DNA from: DAOUAM01 sp034433305
GTDB lineage: Bacteria; Chloroflexota; Dehalococcoidia; Lucifugimonadales; DAOUAM01
NCBI GenBank assembly: GCA_034433305.1
Contig: DAOUAM010000053.1
Location: 16,868 to 80,867, forward strand
Length of the DNA: 64,000 nt
Reading direction: 5' to 3'
Shown: in pieces, positions 43,874-52,242 of the stretch
How the letters are laid out: every line of letters begins with the position of its first letter
Position numbering within the stretch: the stretch's first letter is position 1
Position numbers and translations under genes: made by a program
Notes under the pieces: generated by a model
What the model was told of the DNA's origin: nothing
Database searches by the model: none
What the model saw: only the letters and a program-made list of their open reading frames with translations

Positions 43874-44734
43874 GTGCTGATAGCATTTGACCACCCCCTC
43901 AATCTGCCCGATACGCTGGAGAGCGGTCAGGCCTTCCGCTGGCAGCGCCGGGGCGAGTGGTACTACGGCGTGGTGCACAACAACCTGGTGAAGCTGCGCC
44001 AGACGCCCGCAGGACTGGAGTTCTCCTGCGCCCCCGACAGCGAGGCGACGCTGGAGCCGTTGCTGCGGGACTACCTGCGCCTGGGCGACGACCTGGAGGC
44101 CATCTACCGCGCCATCTGCATGGACGAGCGCGTCAGGGACGCCGTGGCCACGTACCGGGGGATGCGCCTGCTCCGGCAGGACCCCTGGGAATGCCTCATC
44201 TCCTTCATCTGCTCGGCCAACGCCAACGTGCCCCGCATCAGCGCCAACGTGGAGTCCATGTCCACCGCCTTCGGGCTGCCGGTCACCCTGGACGACCAGA
44301 CGCGCAGCACCTTTCCCACGCCCGAGGCGCTGGCCGACGCAGGCGAGGGCAAGCTGCGGGCGCTGAAGCTGGGCTTCCGTGCCCAATACGTGGCCGCCAC
44401 GGCCAGGGCCATCGCCGACAGCAGGCTGGACCTCTTCGCCCTGCGCGAGGCCCCCTACGACGAGGCGCTGGCCGCGCTGCTGGCGCTGCCCGGCGTCGGC
44501 GACAAGGTAGCCAACTGCATCCTGCTGTTCTCGCTAGACAAGCTGGAGGCCTTCCCCGTGGACGTGTGGATCGAGAGAGCGCTGCGAGAGTGGTACCTGG
44601 GGGGCGAGAAGCTGCCCCGCACGCGGATGCGGCCCTGGGCGCAGGCGCACTTCGGCCCCTACGCCGGCTACGCCAACCAGTACCTCTTCCACCGCAGAAG
44701 GCTGCAGGGAAGGACCAGGCACCAGCGCGGCTGA
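43874..44734 (+). CDS. ogg: 8-oxoguanine DNA glycosylase (OGG1-type)
   Basis: 286 residues. The N-terminal OGG domain (LESGQAFRWQRRGEWYYGVVHNNLVKLRQT) and central LLRQDPWECLISFICSANANVPRISANVESM lead to the helix-hairpin-helix GPD motif LPGVGDKVANCILLFSLDKLEAFPVDVWI. Lys211 and Asp230 align with the catalytic Lys249/Asp268 of OGG1. It excises 8-oxoguanine and cleaves the abasic site. This is the OGG1-like rather than AlkA or MutM type. The start is GTG, in the same transcript as dinG. Confidence 0.92.
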   Translation: MLIAFDHPLNLPDTLESGQAFRWQRRGEWYYGVVHNNLVKLRQTPAGLEFSCAPDSEATLEPLLRDYLRLGDDLEAIYRAICMDERVRDAVATYRGMRLLRQDPWECLISFICSANANVPRISANVESMSTAFGLPVTLDDQTRSTFPTPEALADAGEGKLRALKLGFRAQYVAATARAIADSRLDLFALREAPYDEALAALLALPGVGDKVANCILLFSLDKLEAFPVDVWIERALREWYLGGEKLPRTRMRPWAQAHFGPYAGYANQYLFHRRRLQGRTRHQRG

Positions 44735-44846
44735 AGGTCCGCAGCACGGATGCTGAGCCTGTCTCACGGTCTCTCCGCATGGCTGCCCAGTGCCGTCAAC
44801 TCTGTGAGGCCCAGCCTCGAACGGGGTACCTTGCTCAAGCTCTCGG

Positions 44847-46430
44847 CTACATGCCTCGGCAGTTTTGGCAGAGACGCGCCAGAAGGGGATTGTAGTCTTC
44901 AGCCAAAAGGGCAGCGATGCGCCTGAGCATCCCACGGGATGCAACCGGCTCGCCACACCGCTCACAGAGCGCCTCTTCATCCCGCGCCAAAACCTGCGGG
45001 CCGGCCGAAAGCCTGGTGGTGTCGGTAGCCCTGACCAAAGCTATTGCTCCAGAAGCCCTCTCAGGGCACACTGAGACGCACAAGCCGCAGCCCGTGCACA
45101 GTGCTGGGTCAAACACCAACGCGACTCCATCGCTCTGACGCTGGTATGAAATGGCGCCAGTGGGACACGCGCTGGCACAGGTGCCGCAGGCGGTACATAC
45201 CGCTGGGTCAATCTCGACGAGGCCCAGAGGCGAGTGCGGATGTTCCAGAACAATACGTTGAACGTCATAGCGAGCGGCCATCTCCGTGACTGCCTTGGCA
45301 GCGACCCCGCGACCAAAAAGCTTGACCGCCCTGGCGGCCACCTCGCCAGGAAGTGGCGAAGGCAGAGGCGGCATGGGTCCGGCGTCCTTGCCCCCGCTCA
45401 GCATTCGCACCCTGTTCTGCTCCGAAGCGCCGCCCAGAAGCCCCAAGAGTTTCTGGCAGTAATCTATTCGACTCTTCACGGTGCTGCTCAGGCCAGTAGG
45501 ACAACTTTCGCTACATGGCTGAAGGGCTACGGCGTCGGCCCCTTGTGCCAGCGACTCCAGGACGGCTTCAGCGGAGACCATGGCAGTACAGGGCACCTGC
45601 ACTGGCAGCCAGCCGTCGTCTACCGGTGTCTGGGCCTTCGCACAGACAAAGGCTATGGCCCTGGCTTCCAGGTCGGACTCCGCCTTCAGGACGGAGGACA
45701 CCTGGGCTTCCAGCTCTTGGGCAGACCAGCCAGGGAGTTGCACCGCCCTTTGTGGACACACGGACACGCATATGCCACAGGTCTGGCACCTGGCACGGCT
45801 GACCACGACTTTATCGCCCTCTTGCTCCAGTGCTCTGAAGGGGCAGGCCCTGACACACTGGTCGCAGCCGTCCCTTGCCGCGCACCGTCCCCTGTCAATG
45901 GTGGGCACAGAGGTATATAGCACGGGCGGTAGCGTGAAGAGTGCACGACGGCTCACCACGTGCTGCGGGGAAGACAGGACTGCCTTGATGTTTTCTGGCT
46001 GAGTGCCTGGGAAGGCCCTGGCGCGGGCAACAGCAGCCGTCAACAACACCTTCGCACGGGCGTTGACCAGCCAGGGCGGAGCATTCCCACCGCACAGGCC
46101 CAGGTCAACTATTTGCATGCCCAGGGGGTCCAGCCCCGCCCTTCTTGCACTGGCCTGTAGCTCGACCTCGAGGGGAGTCTTCTGGCAGAGGCCCAGCACC
46201 AGCCGATGCGCGCTACCTTTCTGCAATGCACTTCTGATGGCCCTGGGTCTGTGGCAAAGGTCTTCGATGAGACCTGCTTCCACGCCTTTGATCTGTTCGG
46301 AGAGCCAGGAGCTCAGCGATGCCAGGTCCAGTCCTGGCAGGGCCGCCTCAGCACCCCGACAGAGGAGGACACGAGTCAGCGCCGCAGAGGCGCCAGAGGG
46401 CTGGGTATTCTGGCTAGTGGGAGTATTCAG
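44847..46430 (-). CDS. HdrA/MvhD-like multi-ferredoxin protein of the molybdoenzyme operon
   Basis: 527 residues if begun at CTG 46430. Domain order: an HdrA-like N-terminal region (about 18-115: VLLCRGAEAALPGLDL…LGLCQK…LDPLGMQIVDLGLCGG), a ferredoxin pair (C183, C189, C192, C196; C215, C218, C221, C225), an MvhD-like segment (about 257-344: FVCAKAQTPVDD…VPCTAMV…GADAVALQPCSESCPTG…NRVRML), a second ferredoxin pair (C412-C455), and a C-terminal ribbon (C489, C492, C521, C524). There is no FAD domain and no signal, so it is a soluble electron carrier, plausibly linking the molybdoenzyme to cytoplasmic donors. The first standard start, GTG 46283, would delete 49 residues of the HdrA-like region; CTG 46430 sits six bases after GGAGG and overlaps the torD stop (CTGA). 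Confidence 0.88.
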   Translation of the reverse strand: MNTPTSQNTQPSGASAALTRVLLCRGAEAALPGLDLASLSSWLSEQIKGVEAGLIEDLCHRPRAIRSALQKGSAHRLVLGLCQKTPLEVELQASARRAGLDPLGMQIVDLGLCGGNAPPWLVNARAKVLLTAAVARARAFPGTQPENIKAVLSSPQHVVSRRALFTLPPVLYTSVPTIDRGRCAARDGCDQCVRACPFRALEQEGDKVVVSRARCQTCGICVSVCPQRAVQLPGWSAQELEAQVSSVLKAESDLEARAIAFVCAKAQTPVDDGWLPVQVPCTAMVSAEAVLESLAQGADAVALQPCSESCPTGLSSTVKSRIDYCQKLLGLLGGASEQNRVRMLSGGKDAGPMPPLPSPLPGEVAARAVKLFGRGVAAKAVTEMAARYDVQRIVLEHPHSPLGLVEIDPAVCTACGTCASACPTGAISYQRQSDGVALVFDPALCTGCGLCVSVCPERASGAIALVRATDTTRLSAGPQVLARDEEALCERCGEPVASRGMLRRIAALLAEDYNPLLARLCQNCRGM

Positions 46431-47221
46431 GACTCGCCTCCTTCCATCAGAATTTCGCCATTGGCATTCAGGTACTCAAACAGCACCTCCAGGAACACCG
46501 CGTCATGCAGCACGAGGGCGCGGGCCGCCTGCACAGCCAATTCGTAGAAGTGTGCCTGCCCTCGCCGGGACAGGACTGCGGCCAACAGGGGTATCCACAG
46601 GCCGGGATGTTGCTCTATAAAGCTTTTTTGGCGGGCTATTGTCTCCAGCACGCTGTGCAGGTCCCTGGCAGCCCAGGCATCCTGCTCTTTCTTGCAGAGG
46701 AAGGAGACAAACTCAAGCTCCACGGCAGCATGGTCAGCCGGTATGGCACCTTCTGCTGAGGCCGACAGGCCTACCGAGGCATACTGCTTCTCCAGGTCGG
46801 CAATTACCCGGGACAATGCCATGGACTCGGGGGCCAGGTAGGCCGACTCGCACAGGGGGACCGACTGGTGAACCAAACTGCTGCCAAACAGGGCCATGTA
46901 TTGTTGTTGCAGCGCCTCCAGGTTGTCCGGGCCGAGGGCCTCGGTATATTGCAGGAACCGCTCCAGAGGGAGATACATGGCTAGCTGGGCTGACCATGAG
47001 CTTGTGCGCCTGAGGTGACCGGCCACATGGGCAGCCGCGTCAATAAAGGGCCGTTCCGGATAGAGCAAGGCCGCGCTTAACAGCCTGTAGGCCCCTTGCC
47101 GCAGGCATGCTAGACGCCTGGCATCTACGCTGGCCCTGGCCGGCCGCACACGTCTTGTGACAATCTGGCTACCCACCATTGCAATCCGGTGGCGGGCCGC
47201 GTGTCCCTGTCTCTCAATCAC
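46427..47221 (-). CDS. TorD/DmsD-family molybdoenzyme maturation chaperone
   Basis: 264 residues, all-helical TorD family. Typical features are YRLLSAALLYPERPFIDAA, LEALQQQYMALFGSSLVHQSVPLCESAYL and VELEFVSFLCKKEQDAW, with LETIARQKSFIEQHPGLWIPLLAAVL near the end. These chaperones bind the Tat signal of DMSO-reductase-family apoenzymes and hold them for cofactor insertion. Here the likely client is the catalytic subunit at 49490-52060. The GTG start overlaps the previous stop by eight bases; the next gene overlaps its own stop. Confidence 0.88.
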   Translation of the reverse strand: MIERQGHAARHRIAMVGSQIVTRRVRPARASVDARRLACLRQGAYRLLSAALLYPERPFIDAAAHVAGHLRRTSSWSAQLAMYLPLERFLQYTEALGPDNLEALQQQYMALFGSSLVHQSVPLCESAYLAPESMALSRVIADLEKQYASVGLSASAEGAIPADHAAVELEFVSFLCKKEQDAWAARDLHSVLETIARQKSFIEQHPGLWIPLLAAVLSRRGQAHFYELAVQAARALVLHDAVFLEVLFEYLNANGEILMEGGES

Positions 47222-47429
47222 TTTTCCGCTCCGGGAAGAGCTCGTACACTACAGCGGACAGGAATACCAGGACCACGCCCAGAATAAAAAGGGTGGGCGC
47301 AAAGGGCACCCTCGGGTTGCTGAACCTTTCGGCTGTGGGAAGCCCCAGCGGCGCAGTCAGCAGAAAGTAGCTTATCACCGCCAACGCCACGCCAGCGGCC
47401 AGAGTGAGCGCACTCAGCACCACGCGCAT
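47214..47429 (-). CDS. Small two-helix membrane protein of the molybdoenzyme operon
   Basis: 71 residues, not assigned to a family. Two hydrophobic helices lie at about 4-26 (VVLSALTLAAGVALAVISYF) and 44-63 (TLFILGVVLVFLSAVVYEL), joined by a Pro-rich loop. It sits between the NrfD-type subunit (11 bases) and torD (overlap). It may be an accessory membrane subunit of the complex. Confidence 0.75.
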   Translation of the reverse strand: MRVVLSALTLAAGVALAVISYFLLTAPLGLPTAERFSNPRVPFAPTLFILGVVLVFLSAVVYELFPERKSD

Positions 47430-47440
47430 GTCAAGCCTCC

Positions 47441-48724
47441 CTAGCGTTCCTCACGTACCTCCATGATGGGAAATACTTTCATGAACAGGATGTACAGCAG
47501 AATTCCAAGGGCAAACAGGCCCAGGACGACGGAATACTCTATCCAGTTGGGACTGTAGCTTCCCAGAGGGTAGGGCAGCAGGTTTCCATGCGTCAGAGAA
47601 GGCACTACAATGAGGTAGCGCTTCCCTATAGCCGCCAGGTTCACCAGCACCCCGGCCAGCACGATGAGGGGCAAGAAATAGCGCCTTGACAGGGCCTGCC
47701 CCGCTGAGATGAGGAAAGCTGCCAGCAGCAGCCCGCCGGACAGCCAGAAGAGCAGGGCGTAGTCACCCGTAAGCAGGGCCTCACTCAGACGGGCCTCGTG
47801 ATGGTGGCCTGCGTAACCCGTCGTCAGCAGTTCAGCCAGCAGGAAATATATGTAGATGATGGTCAACACCATCATGAAGTTGCTGAGCCAGGCGAAGACC
47901 TGCATATTAAGCCCCGTCCGCTCTCGGAGCACTCCCCGAAGGATGGCTGCTATCACGATGAGGGCGCCGGTGCCAGACGCGCCAGCAAGAATCACAAAGC
48001 CAGGGGCCTGGAGTGCGCTGTACCAGCCTGGCCGGCCCACCTGGATGCCAAAGACAAAGCCCAGAGTGGAATGGGCAGTGACTAGCAGGGGCAGTATCGC
48101 TAGCGCCAACCAGAAGCTGGTCCGTGCGTGGCGCTGCCGCTGCTCTGGCGTGTCTTGATAGCCCGCTGCCCACAGGCGGTAGAACCACTGGAGGCTGTTC
48201 CCTCGCTGTGCCATGAGGAACGCATCTCGTCGCCCATCCAGGTAGAAATACACCAGGCTGGCTATCAGATAGCCCGAGATGACCAGGGTGAAGGTGCCGA
48301 AGAAAGGCGACATTGGGCGAGCATACAGCCACAAGTTGATGAGGCCGCGGAGAGGCTGGCCCAGGTCGGCCAGAATACTGAAGGCCCCCAGGATAAGGGC
48401 CAGGACAGTCAGTAACTCTGCCATGCGGGAAATGGGCCGGAGATGCTGAAGATTCATCACCCGGATAAGGGTAGCCACGGCGATACCCGCAAAGCTTATC
48501 CCCACGAAATAAACCACAAAGACCACGTAGAGCCCCCAGGGGGCGCCCCCCATGGTACCCAGGTCTCGCATCGCCGTGACAATGTCCCCTTCCATCACCT
48601 GGCGCGAGAAGGCGTAGGTCCCCAGCCCTAACAGGGCCAGGAACGGAAGCATGGTCACGGCCCATCCCAGGCTAAATTGGCCTACGCCATAGGGTAACGT
48701 CCTTGATTCTGTGCGCGTAGCCAT
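47441..48724 (-). CDS. NrfD/PsrC-type membrane subunit
   Basis: 427 residues with about ten hydrophobic segments. Conserved NrfD/PsrC features include GAPWGLYVVFVVYFVGISFAGIA near the N-terminus, a Pro-containing LIRVMNLQHLRPISRMAELL, and APGFVILAGASGTGALIVIAAIL. This family anchors molybdopterin/iron-sulfur modules to the membrane and exchanges electrons with quinones. The ATG at 48724 lies just inside the end of the ferredoxin-subunit gene; an in-frame GTG two codons upstream is possible. Confidence 0.92.
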   Translation of the reverse strand: MATRTESRTLPYGVGQFSLGWAVTMLPFLALLGLGTYAFSRQVMEGDIVTAMRDLGTMGGAPWGLYVVFVVYFVGISFAGIAVATLIRVMNLQHLRPISRMAELLTVLALILGAFSILADLGQPLRGLINLWLYARPMSPFFGTFTLVISGYLIASLVYFYLDGRRDAFLMAQRGNSLQWFYRLWAAGYQDTPEQRQRHARTSFWLALAILPLLVTAHSTLGFVFGIQVGRPGWYSALQAPGFVILAGASGTGALIVIAAILRGVLRERTGLNMQVFAWLSNFMMVLTIIYIYFLLAELLTTGYAGHHHEARLSEALLTGDYALLFWLSGGLLLAAFLISAGQALSRRYFLPLIVLAGVLVNLAAIGKRYLIVVPSLTHGNLLPYPLGSYSPNWIEYSVVLGLFALGILLYILFMKVFPIMEVREER

Positions 48725-48726
48725 GT

Positions 48727-49461
48727 TCACACCCTCGTTTTCGGCCTCTCTATCTCACGGACCTCGGTGCTGGGTGGCGTCCCCAGGTAATGGACCCTGG
48801 GATGTGTATGCCACTCCTCTTCCAGCTGGAAGGAGCGCCTGTTCCGGAGCAGCCGGGACACGTTGCTATCGGGGTCATCCAGGTCGCCGAAGGTAATGGC
48901 AAAGGCAGGGCATGCTTGAGCGCAGGCAGTGGTCTGTCCCTTCTCTACCCGATGAACGCAGAAGGTGCACTTCTCCATCACACCCTTGACATGCCCGCCT
49001 CCCGCGATGCGCCGCTGCTCTGGGCCGTAGCGCCGGTCCAGGTCGGGGTTGTCGTAGGGCGGCGTGTCACCATTGGTAGTCGCCTGGAGGTCTCTGTCGC
49101 TCCAGTCCAGGTACATGTTCTTCTTGGGGCTCTTGTAGTTAAAGTAGTTGACTCCGTAGGGGCATGACACTTCGCAGTAGCGGCAGCCGATGCACCGTTC
49201 CCAGTCCGTGGCGACGATGCCATCCTCCCGCTTGTACCGGGCGCCAACTGGACACACCTTTACGCAGGGTGGATTGTCGCAGTGCTGACAGGGGCGGGGC
49301 AGGAACTGTAGCTTAATGTCAGGGTATTTCCCCTCCTCCAGCCGGAACACGTACATCCAGAAGACGCCCTGGGGAGTGTTGTTCTCGACCTTGCATGCCT
49401 CCATGCAGGCGCGACAACCGAGACACCGTTCCAGGTCAATGACCATACCATATCTGGCCAC
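48727..49461 (-). CDS. Four-cluster [4Fe-4S] ferredoxin subunit (NrfC/PsrB/DmsB type)
   Basis: 244 residues. Four cysteine clusters: C13-x2-C-x2-C-x3-C at the N-terminus (RCLGCRACMEAC), CQHCDNPPCVKVCP, CIGCRYCEVSCPYG and KCTFCVHRVEKGQTTACAQACP. They carry electrons between the NrfD-type subunit and the molybdopterin subunit. There is no signal peptide; partner subunits of this kind are normally co-exported with the Tat-dependent catalytic subunit. It is directly downstream of that gene (28 bases). Confidence 0.94.
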   Translation of the reverse strand: MARYGMVIDLERCLGCRACMEACKVENNTPQGVFWMYVFRLEEGKYPDIKLQFLPRPCQHCDNPPCVKVCPVGARYKREDGIVATDWERCIGCRYCEVSCPYGVNYFNYKSPKKNMYLDWSDRDLQATTNGDTPPYDNPDLDRRYGPEQRRIAGGGHVKGVMEKCTFCVHRVEKGQTTACAQACPAFAITFGDLDDPDSNVSRLLRNRRSFQLEEEWHTHPRVHYLGTPPSTEVREIERPKTRV

Positions 49462-49489
49462 GAATGCTCTCCTGATTCCTGCTCATGCA

Positions 49490-52060
49490 CTAAGTCTTAT
49501 AGACTCGTACCCGCACGTGGAAGGAGTTATCGGCAGTGTTGGTCACATACCCCTCGCCAGTAAAGAACAGGTTATTGGGCGTAGGCCCCTGTCCCCTGGC
49601 CCAGGGGTGCTTTGCCACCTCGCCGTAGTGGTGGGGCATGCCGACCACATCCGGGCGTATGGCTTCGGTCAGTTCCACCCTCACCTGTACACGACGGGTC
49701 TCTCCGGTTACAGCGTTATGGGACTCGACCCAGACCAGGTCGCCATCCCTGATTCCCCTGGCGCGGGCTGCCGCCGGGTTCATGGCGAGCCTTTGCTCAG
49801 GGGCTAGCTCTGCCAGGAGTGGTATCTGGGATGCCCGGCTCTGCTTGAACTCGATCTTCTTGAAGCTGATCAGGGTAAGGTCGTACTCAGTCGGAGACCT
49901 CCACATAGTCGGCTCGCGCCAGGTGGGGAAGGGAGTGTAGTCCCTCCAGTAGGTCTCACCAGCGCCCCTGGCTTGCATCTCCCGCTGGTAGCGCAACAGG
50001 GACTCGCCATACAGGCGCTGGCGAATGCCGCCGAAGGGCGGGGCTTGTGCAGTCCCATAGTACTTCTTGGCAGTCACAGGGCCTTTCACCCAGACGCCGC
50101 GCTTCTCGAAGTAGCCTATGCCCTCCTCCAGCCCCTGAGACCTGGCCCAGCGGTCGAAAATCTCCCGGACGGAGGGCTTGATGCTGGTATCCAGCTTGTA
50201 GGGGTCTTGCAGGCCCAGCTCCCCATTCAGCCTGTCCAGGAATCCATCTTTGCCGTAGAGAAGGCCCGCCTTCTCGCAGAGGTCCAGGTAGATATCTATT
50301 TCTCCACGACTCCCGAACAGCGGCTCCATGAGGGGAATGCGGAACGTGATAGCATCGGTATAGGTGTCGGTGGCACCAATAGGCCCTTCATACTTCTCCA
50401 GGGTAGCTGCAGGCAGCACCACGTCGGCGAACAGGTCGGCTGTCCTGGATAGCCAGGGGTCTATTACAACCACAAACTTGAACCGCTTGTAGGCCTCCAG
50501 GAAAACAGGCGCATCGGTGAAGGCCACTCCCGGCCCGTTGGTCATATGCACAATGACCATCTCCGGGAGTCTGTCAACCTCGTACTTCTCTGGCTCCAGC
50601 ATCACCCTGGCTATCATCCCCGGGTTGACGCTATTGATAGGAAAGAACTTGCTATCTCTGAGGGTGTAGTCATAAGGCGGGTCCTTAATCCTGATAGTGT
50701 CCAGGGCTTCGAAGTTGGCGTGCTTTTTCCAGGCGAAGTCAACGCGGAGGCCGCCTACAGCTTCTATAGCCCCCAAGAGCATGAACACCATGAGCATGGC
50801 CCTGGATGCCTGGAAGCCCAGTTCCTGCTGGGACATGTGGTAGAACATCATGGAGACGGGCCTGTAGGGCAGCGTCAGACCGTCCACCACCACGGTGCTG
50901 CCGATCATGGCATTTTGGCCCAGTTCCTGAGCGACTCCTGTGATCTGCTCGGCCGGGATGCCGCATACCCCAGCGGCCCACTCCGGCGTATATTGTGCCA
51001 GGTGTTCCTTGAGAGCCTCAAACACTGGCTTTACTGTCCTGCCTCCCACACTGTAGGTGCCCACCAGGGCTGGCTGTATCCCCACGGCATCAGAGGGCTG
51101 AAGCGATCCCGTCGCTTCATCCCATACCTGTTCCTTGCCATCCACTCTCAGGAAAGTCCCGTCCTCCTGAAGCAGAAAAGGAGCATTGGTGAAATGGCGA
51201 AGATAGGGCATATCAACAAACCCGTCCCTCACCAGGACGTGGCAGAATGCCAGTGCCAGAGCCAGGTCAGTGCCCGGCTTGATGGGGAGCCACTCGTCGG
51301 CGAAAGTGCCGGCAGAACGCAACCTGGGGTCAATATGCACTATCCTCAAGCCTCGCGCCCGGGCATCCAGGAGTTGCTGGTTCCAGGTAATAAAGCAGAG
51401 CTTGTTGCCGCCGGCGTTGGTTATATTCCAGCCCCATGACAGCAGATAGCGGGTGTAACGGAAATCGGGGTGGGCATTGCCGCTAAGGCCGATGGTGTAC
51501 TCAGCAGCGCGGTAACCGGCATCAGAGCAATAGGTACCGTGGCCTACCTTGGTGGCCCCGATGGCTTTCACAAAGGCATTGTCATAAATGGCCTCTTGCT
51601 TGCTTCTGCCCTTCTGCCACAGGACAAGCTTGGGGTCTTTGCTGCGCACCTCTTTCAACTTCTCGGCGACCAGGGCCAGGGCCTCCTCCCAGGAGGCGGA
51701 GCGGAACTGCCCAGGTACGCCCTTCTCATTAGTGCGAATGAGCGGAGTCTTCACACGGTTGGGGTCGTACAGGGCCATTATCTGTGCCAGGCCTTTGGGA
51801 CAGAGCGTACCCCGGTTGCGCGGGTGGGCGGGATTGCCTTCCAGCTTTACCACTCGCCCGTTCACCTTGCGGGCCAGAATGCCACAGTCCTGTTTACCTA
51901 TCCAGCAGGCAGTTGGGACCCGCTCTTCCAAGACCTGCGCGGCAGACTCAGGCCCCCTGGCGGATAGGGTGAACAAGCCACCATCAAGCAATCGGCTGGC
52001 TAATAGCAGACCCCCCGTTGCCGCACTGCCTTTGAGGAAGGTACGCCGGGTAACCTTCAT
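49490..52060 (-). CDS. Tat-exported molybdopterin oxidoreductase catalytic subunit (CISM family)
   Basis: 856 residues of the DMSO reductase family. The Tat signal is RRTFLKG (residues 5-11) followed by a hydrophobic stretch. The N-terminal cluster site reads C52-x6-C59-x27-C87; position 55, where a second Cys is expected in C-x2-C-x3-C-x27-C, is Gly (codon GGT). A possible Mo ligand is Cys178 in HGTYCSDAGY. Further family pieces are DPRLRSAGTFADEWLPIKPGTDLALALAFCHVLV, the LPEMVIVHMTNGP block, and ADVVLPAATLEKYEG. The C-terminal dinucleotide-binding domain includes LAMNPAAARARGIRDGDLVWVESHNAVTGETRRVQV. The module resembles polysulfide/thiosulfate/tetrathionate-type reductases, but the substrate cannot be read. 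Confidence 0.93.
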   Translation of the reverse strand: MKVTRRTFLKGSAATGGLLLASRLLDGGLFTLSARGPESAAQVLEERVPTACWIGKQDCGILARKVNGRVVKLEGNPAHPRNRGTLCPKGLAQIMALYDPNRVKTPLIRTNEKGVPGQFRSASWEEALALVAEKLKEVRSKDPKLVLWQKGRSKQEAIYDNAFVKAIGATKVGHGTYCSDAGYRAAEYTIGLSGNAHPDFRYTRYLLSWGWNITNAGGNKLCFITWNQQLLDARARGLRIVHIDPRLRSAGTFADEWLPIKPGTDLALALAFCHVLVRDGFVDMPYLRHFTNAPFLLQEDGTFLRVDGKEQVWDEATGSLQPSDAVGIQPALVGTYSVGGRTVKPVFEALKEHLAQYTPEWAAGVCGIPAEQITGVAQELGQNAMIGSTVVVDGLTLPYRPVSMMFYHMSQQELGFQASRAMLMVFMLLGAIEAVGGLRVDFAWKKHANFEALDTIRIKDPPYDYTLRDSKFFPINSVNPGMIARVMLEPEKYEVDRLPEMVIVHMTNGPGVAFTDAPVFLEAYKRFKFVVVIDPWLSRTADLFADVVLPAATLEKYEGPIGATDTYTDAITFRIPLMEPLFGSRGEIDIYLDLCEKAGLLYGKDGFLDRLNGELGLQDPYKLDTSIKPSVREIFDRWARSQGLEEGIGYFEKRGVWVKGPVTAKKYYGTAQAPPFGGIRQRLYGESLLRYQREMQARGAGETYWRDYTPFPTWREPTMWRSPTEYDLTLISFKKIEFKQSRASQIPLLAELAPEQRLAMNPAAARARGIRDGDLVWVESHNAVTGETRRVQVRVELTEAIRPDVVGMPHHYGEVAKHPWARGQGPTPNNLFFTGEGYVTNTADNSFHVRVRVYKT

Positions 52061-52131
52061 ACTGCCCTCCCTTGCGGTGCCTTGGGTCCTTCAGACAACG
52101 ACAAACTGCCCAGGTGCCAGAGTCAGGCACG

Positions 52132-52161
52132 CCAGGCAGCCCCACCGGTGGGGCTGCCTGG
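52132..52161. promoter_or_regulatory. Perfect 30-bp palindrome in the molybdoenzyme operon leader
   Basis: Arms 52132-52146 and 52147-52161 match exactly with no loop. It lies about 70 bases upstream of the catalytic-subunit ATG, inside the predicted transcript. A second hairpin (GGCCTGTC…GACAGGCC, 52162-52198 region) and a short one (GTGCC…GGCAC) flank it. It could be an operator for a dimeric regulator or an RNA structure. The rest of 52243-52570 has no gene. Confidence 0.6.
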
Positions 52162-52213
52162 GCCTGTCCGACAACCTTGATGGTGGTCTGACAGGCCCAC
52201 CATGATCGGATAA

Positions 52214-52242
52214 ATAATAACCGCTCGCCCTGAGCCTGTCCA
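52214..52242 (-). promoter_or_regulatory. Predicted promoter of the molybdoenzyme operon
   Basis: Minus strand TGGACA (52237-52242), a 17-base spacer and TATTAT (52214-52219). Transcription would begin near 52207, giving a structured leader of about 147 bases. Confidence 0.6.
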
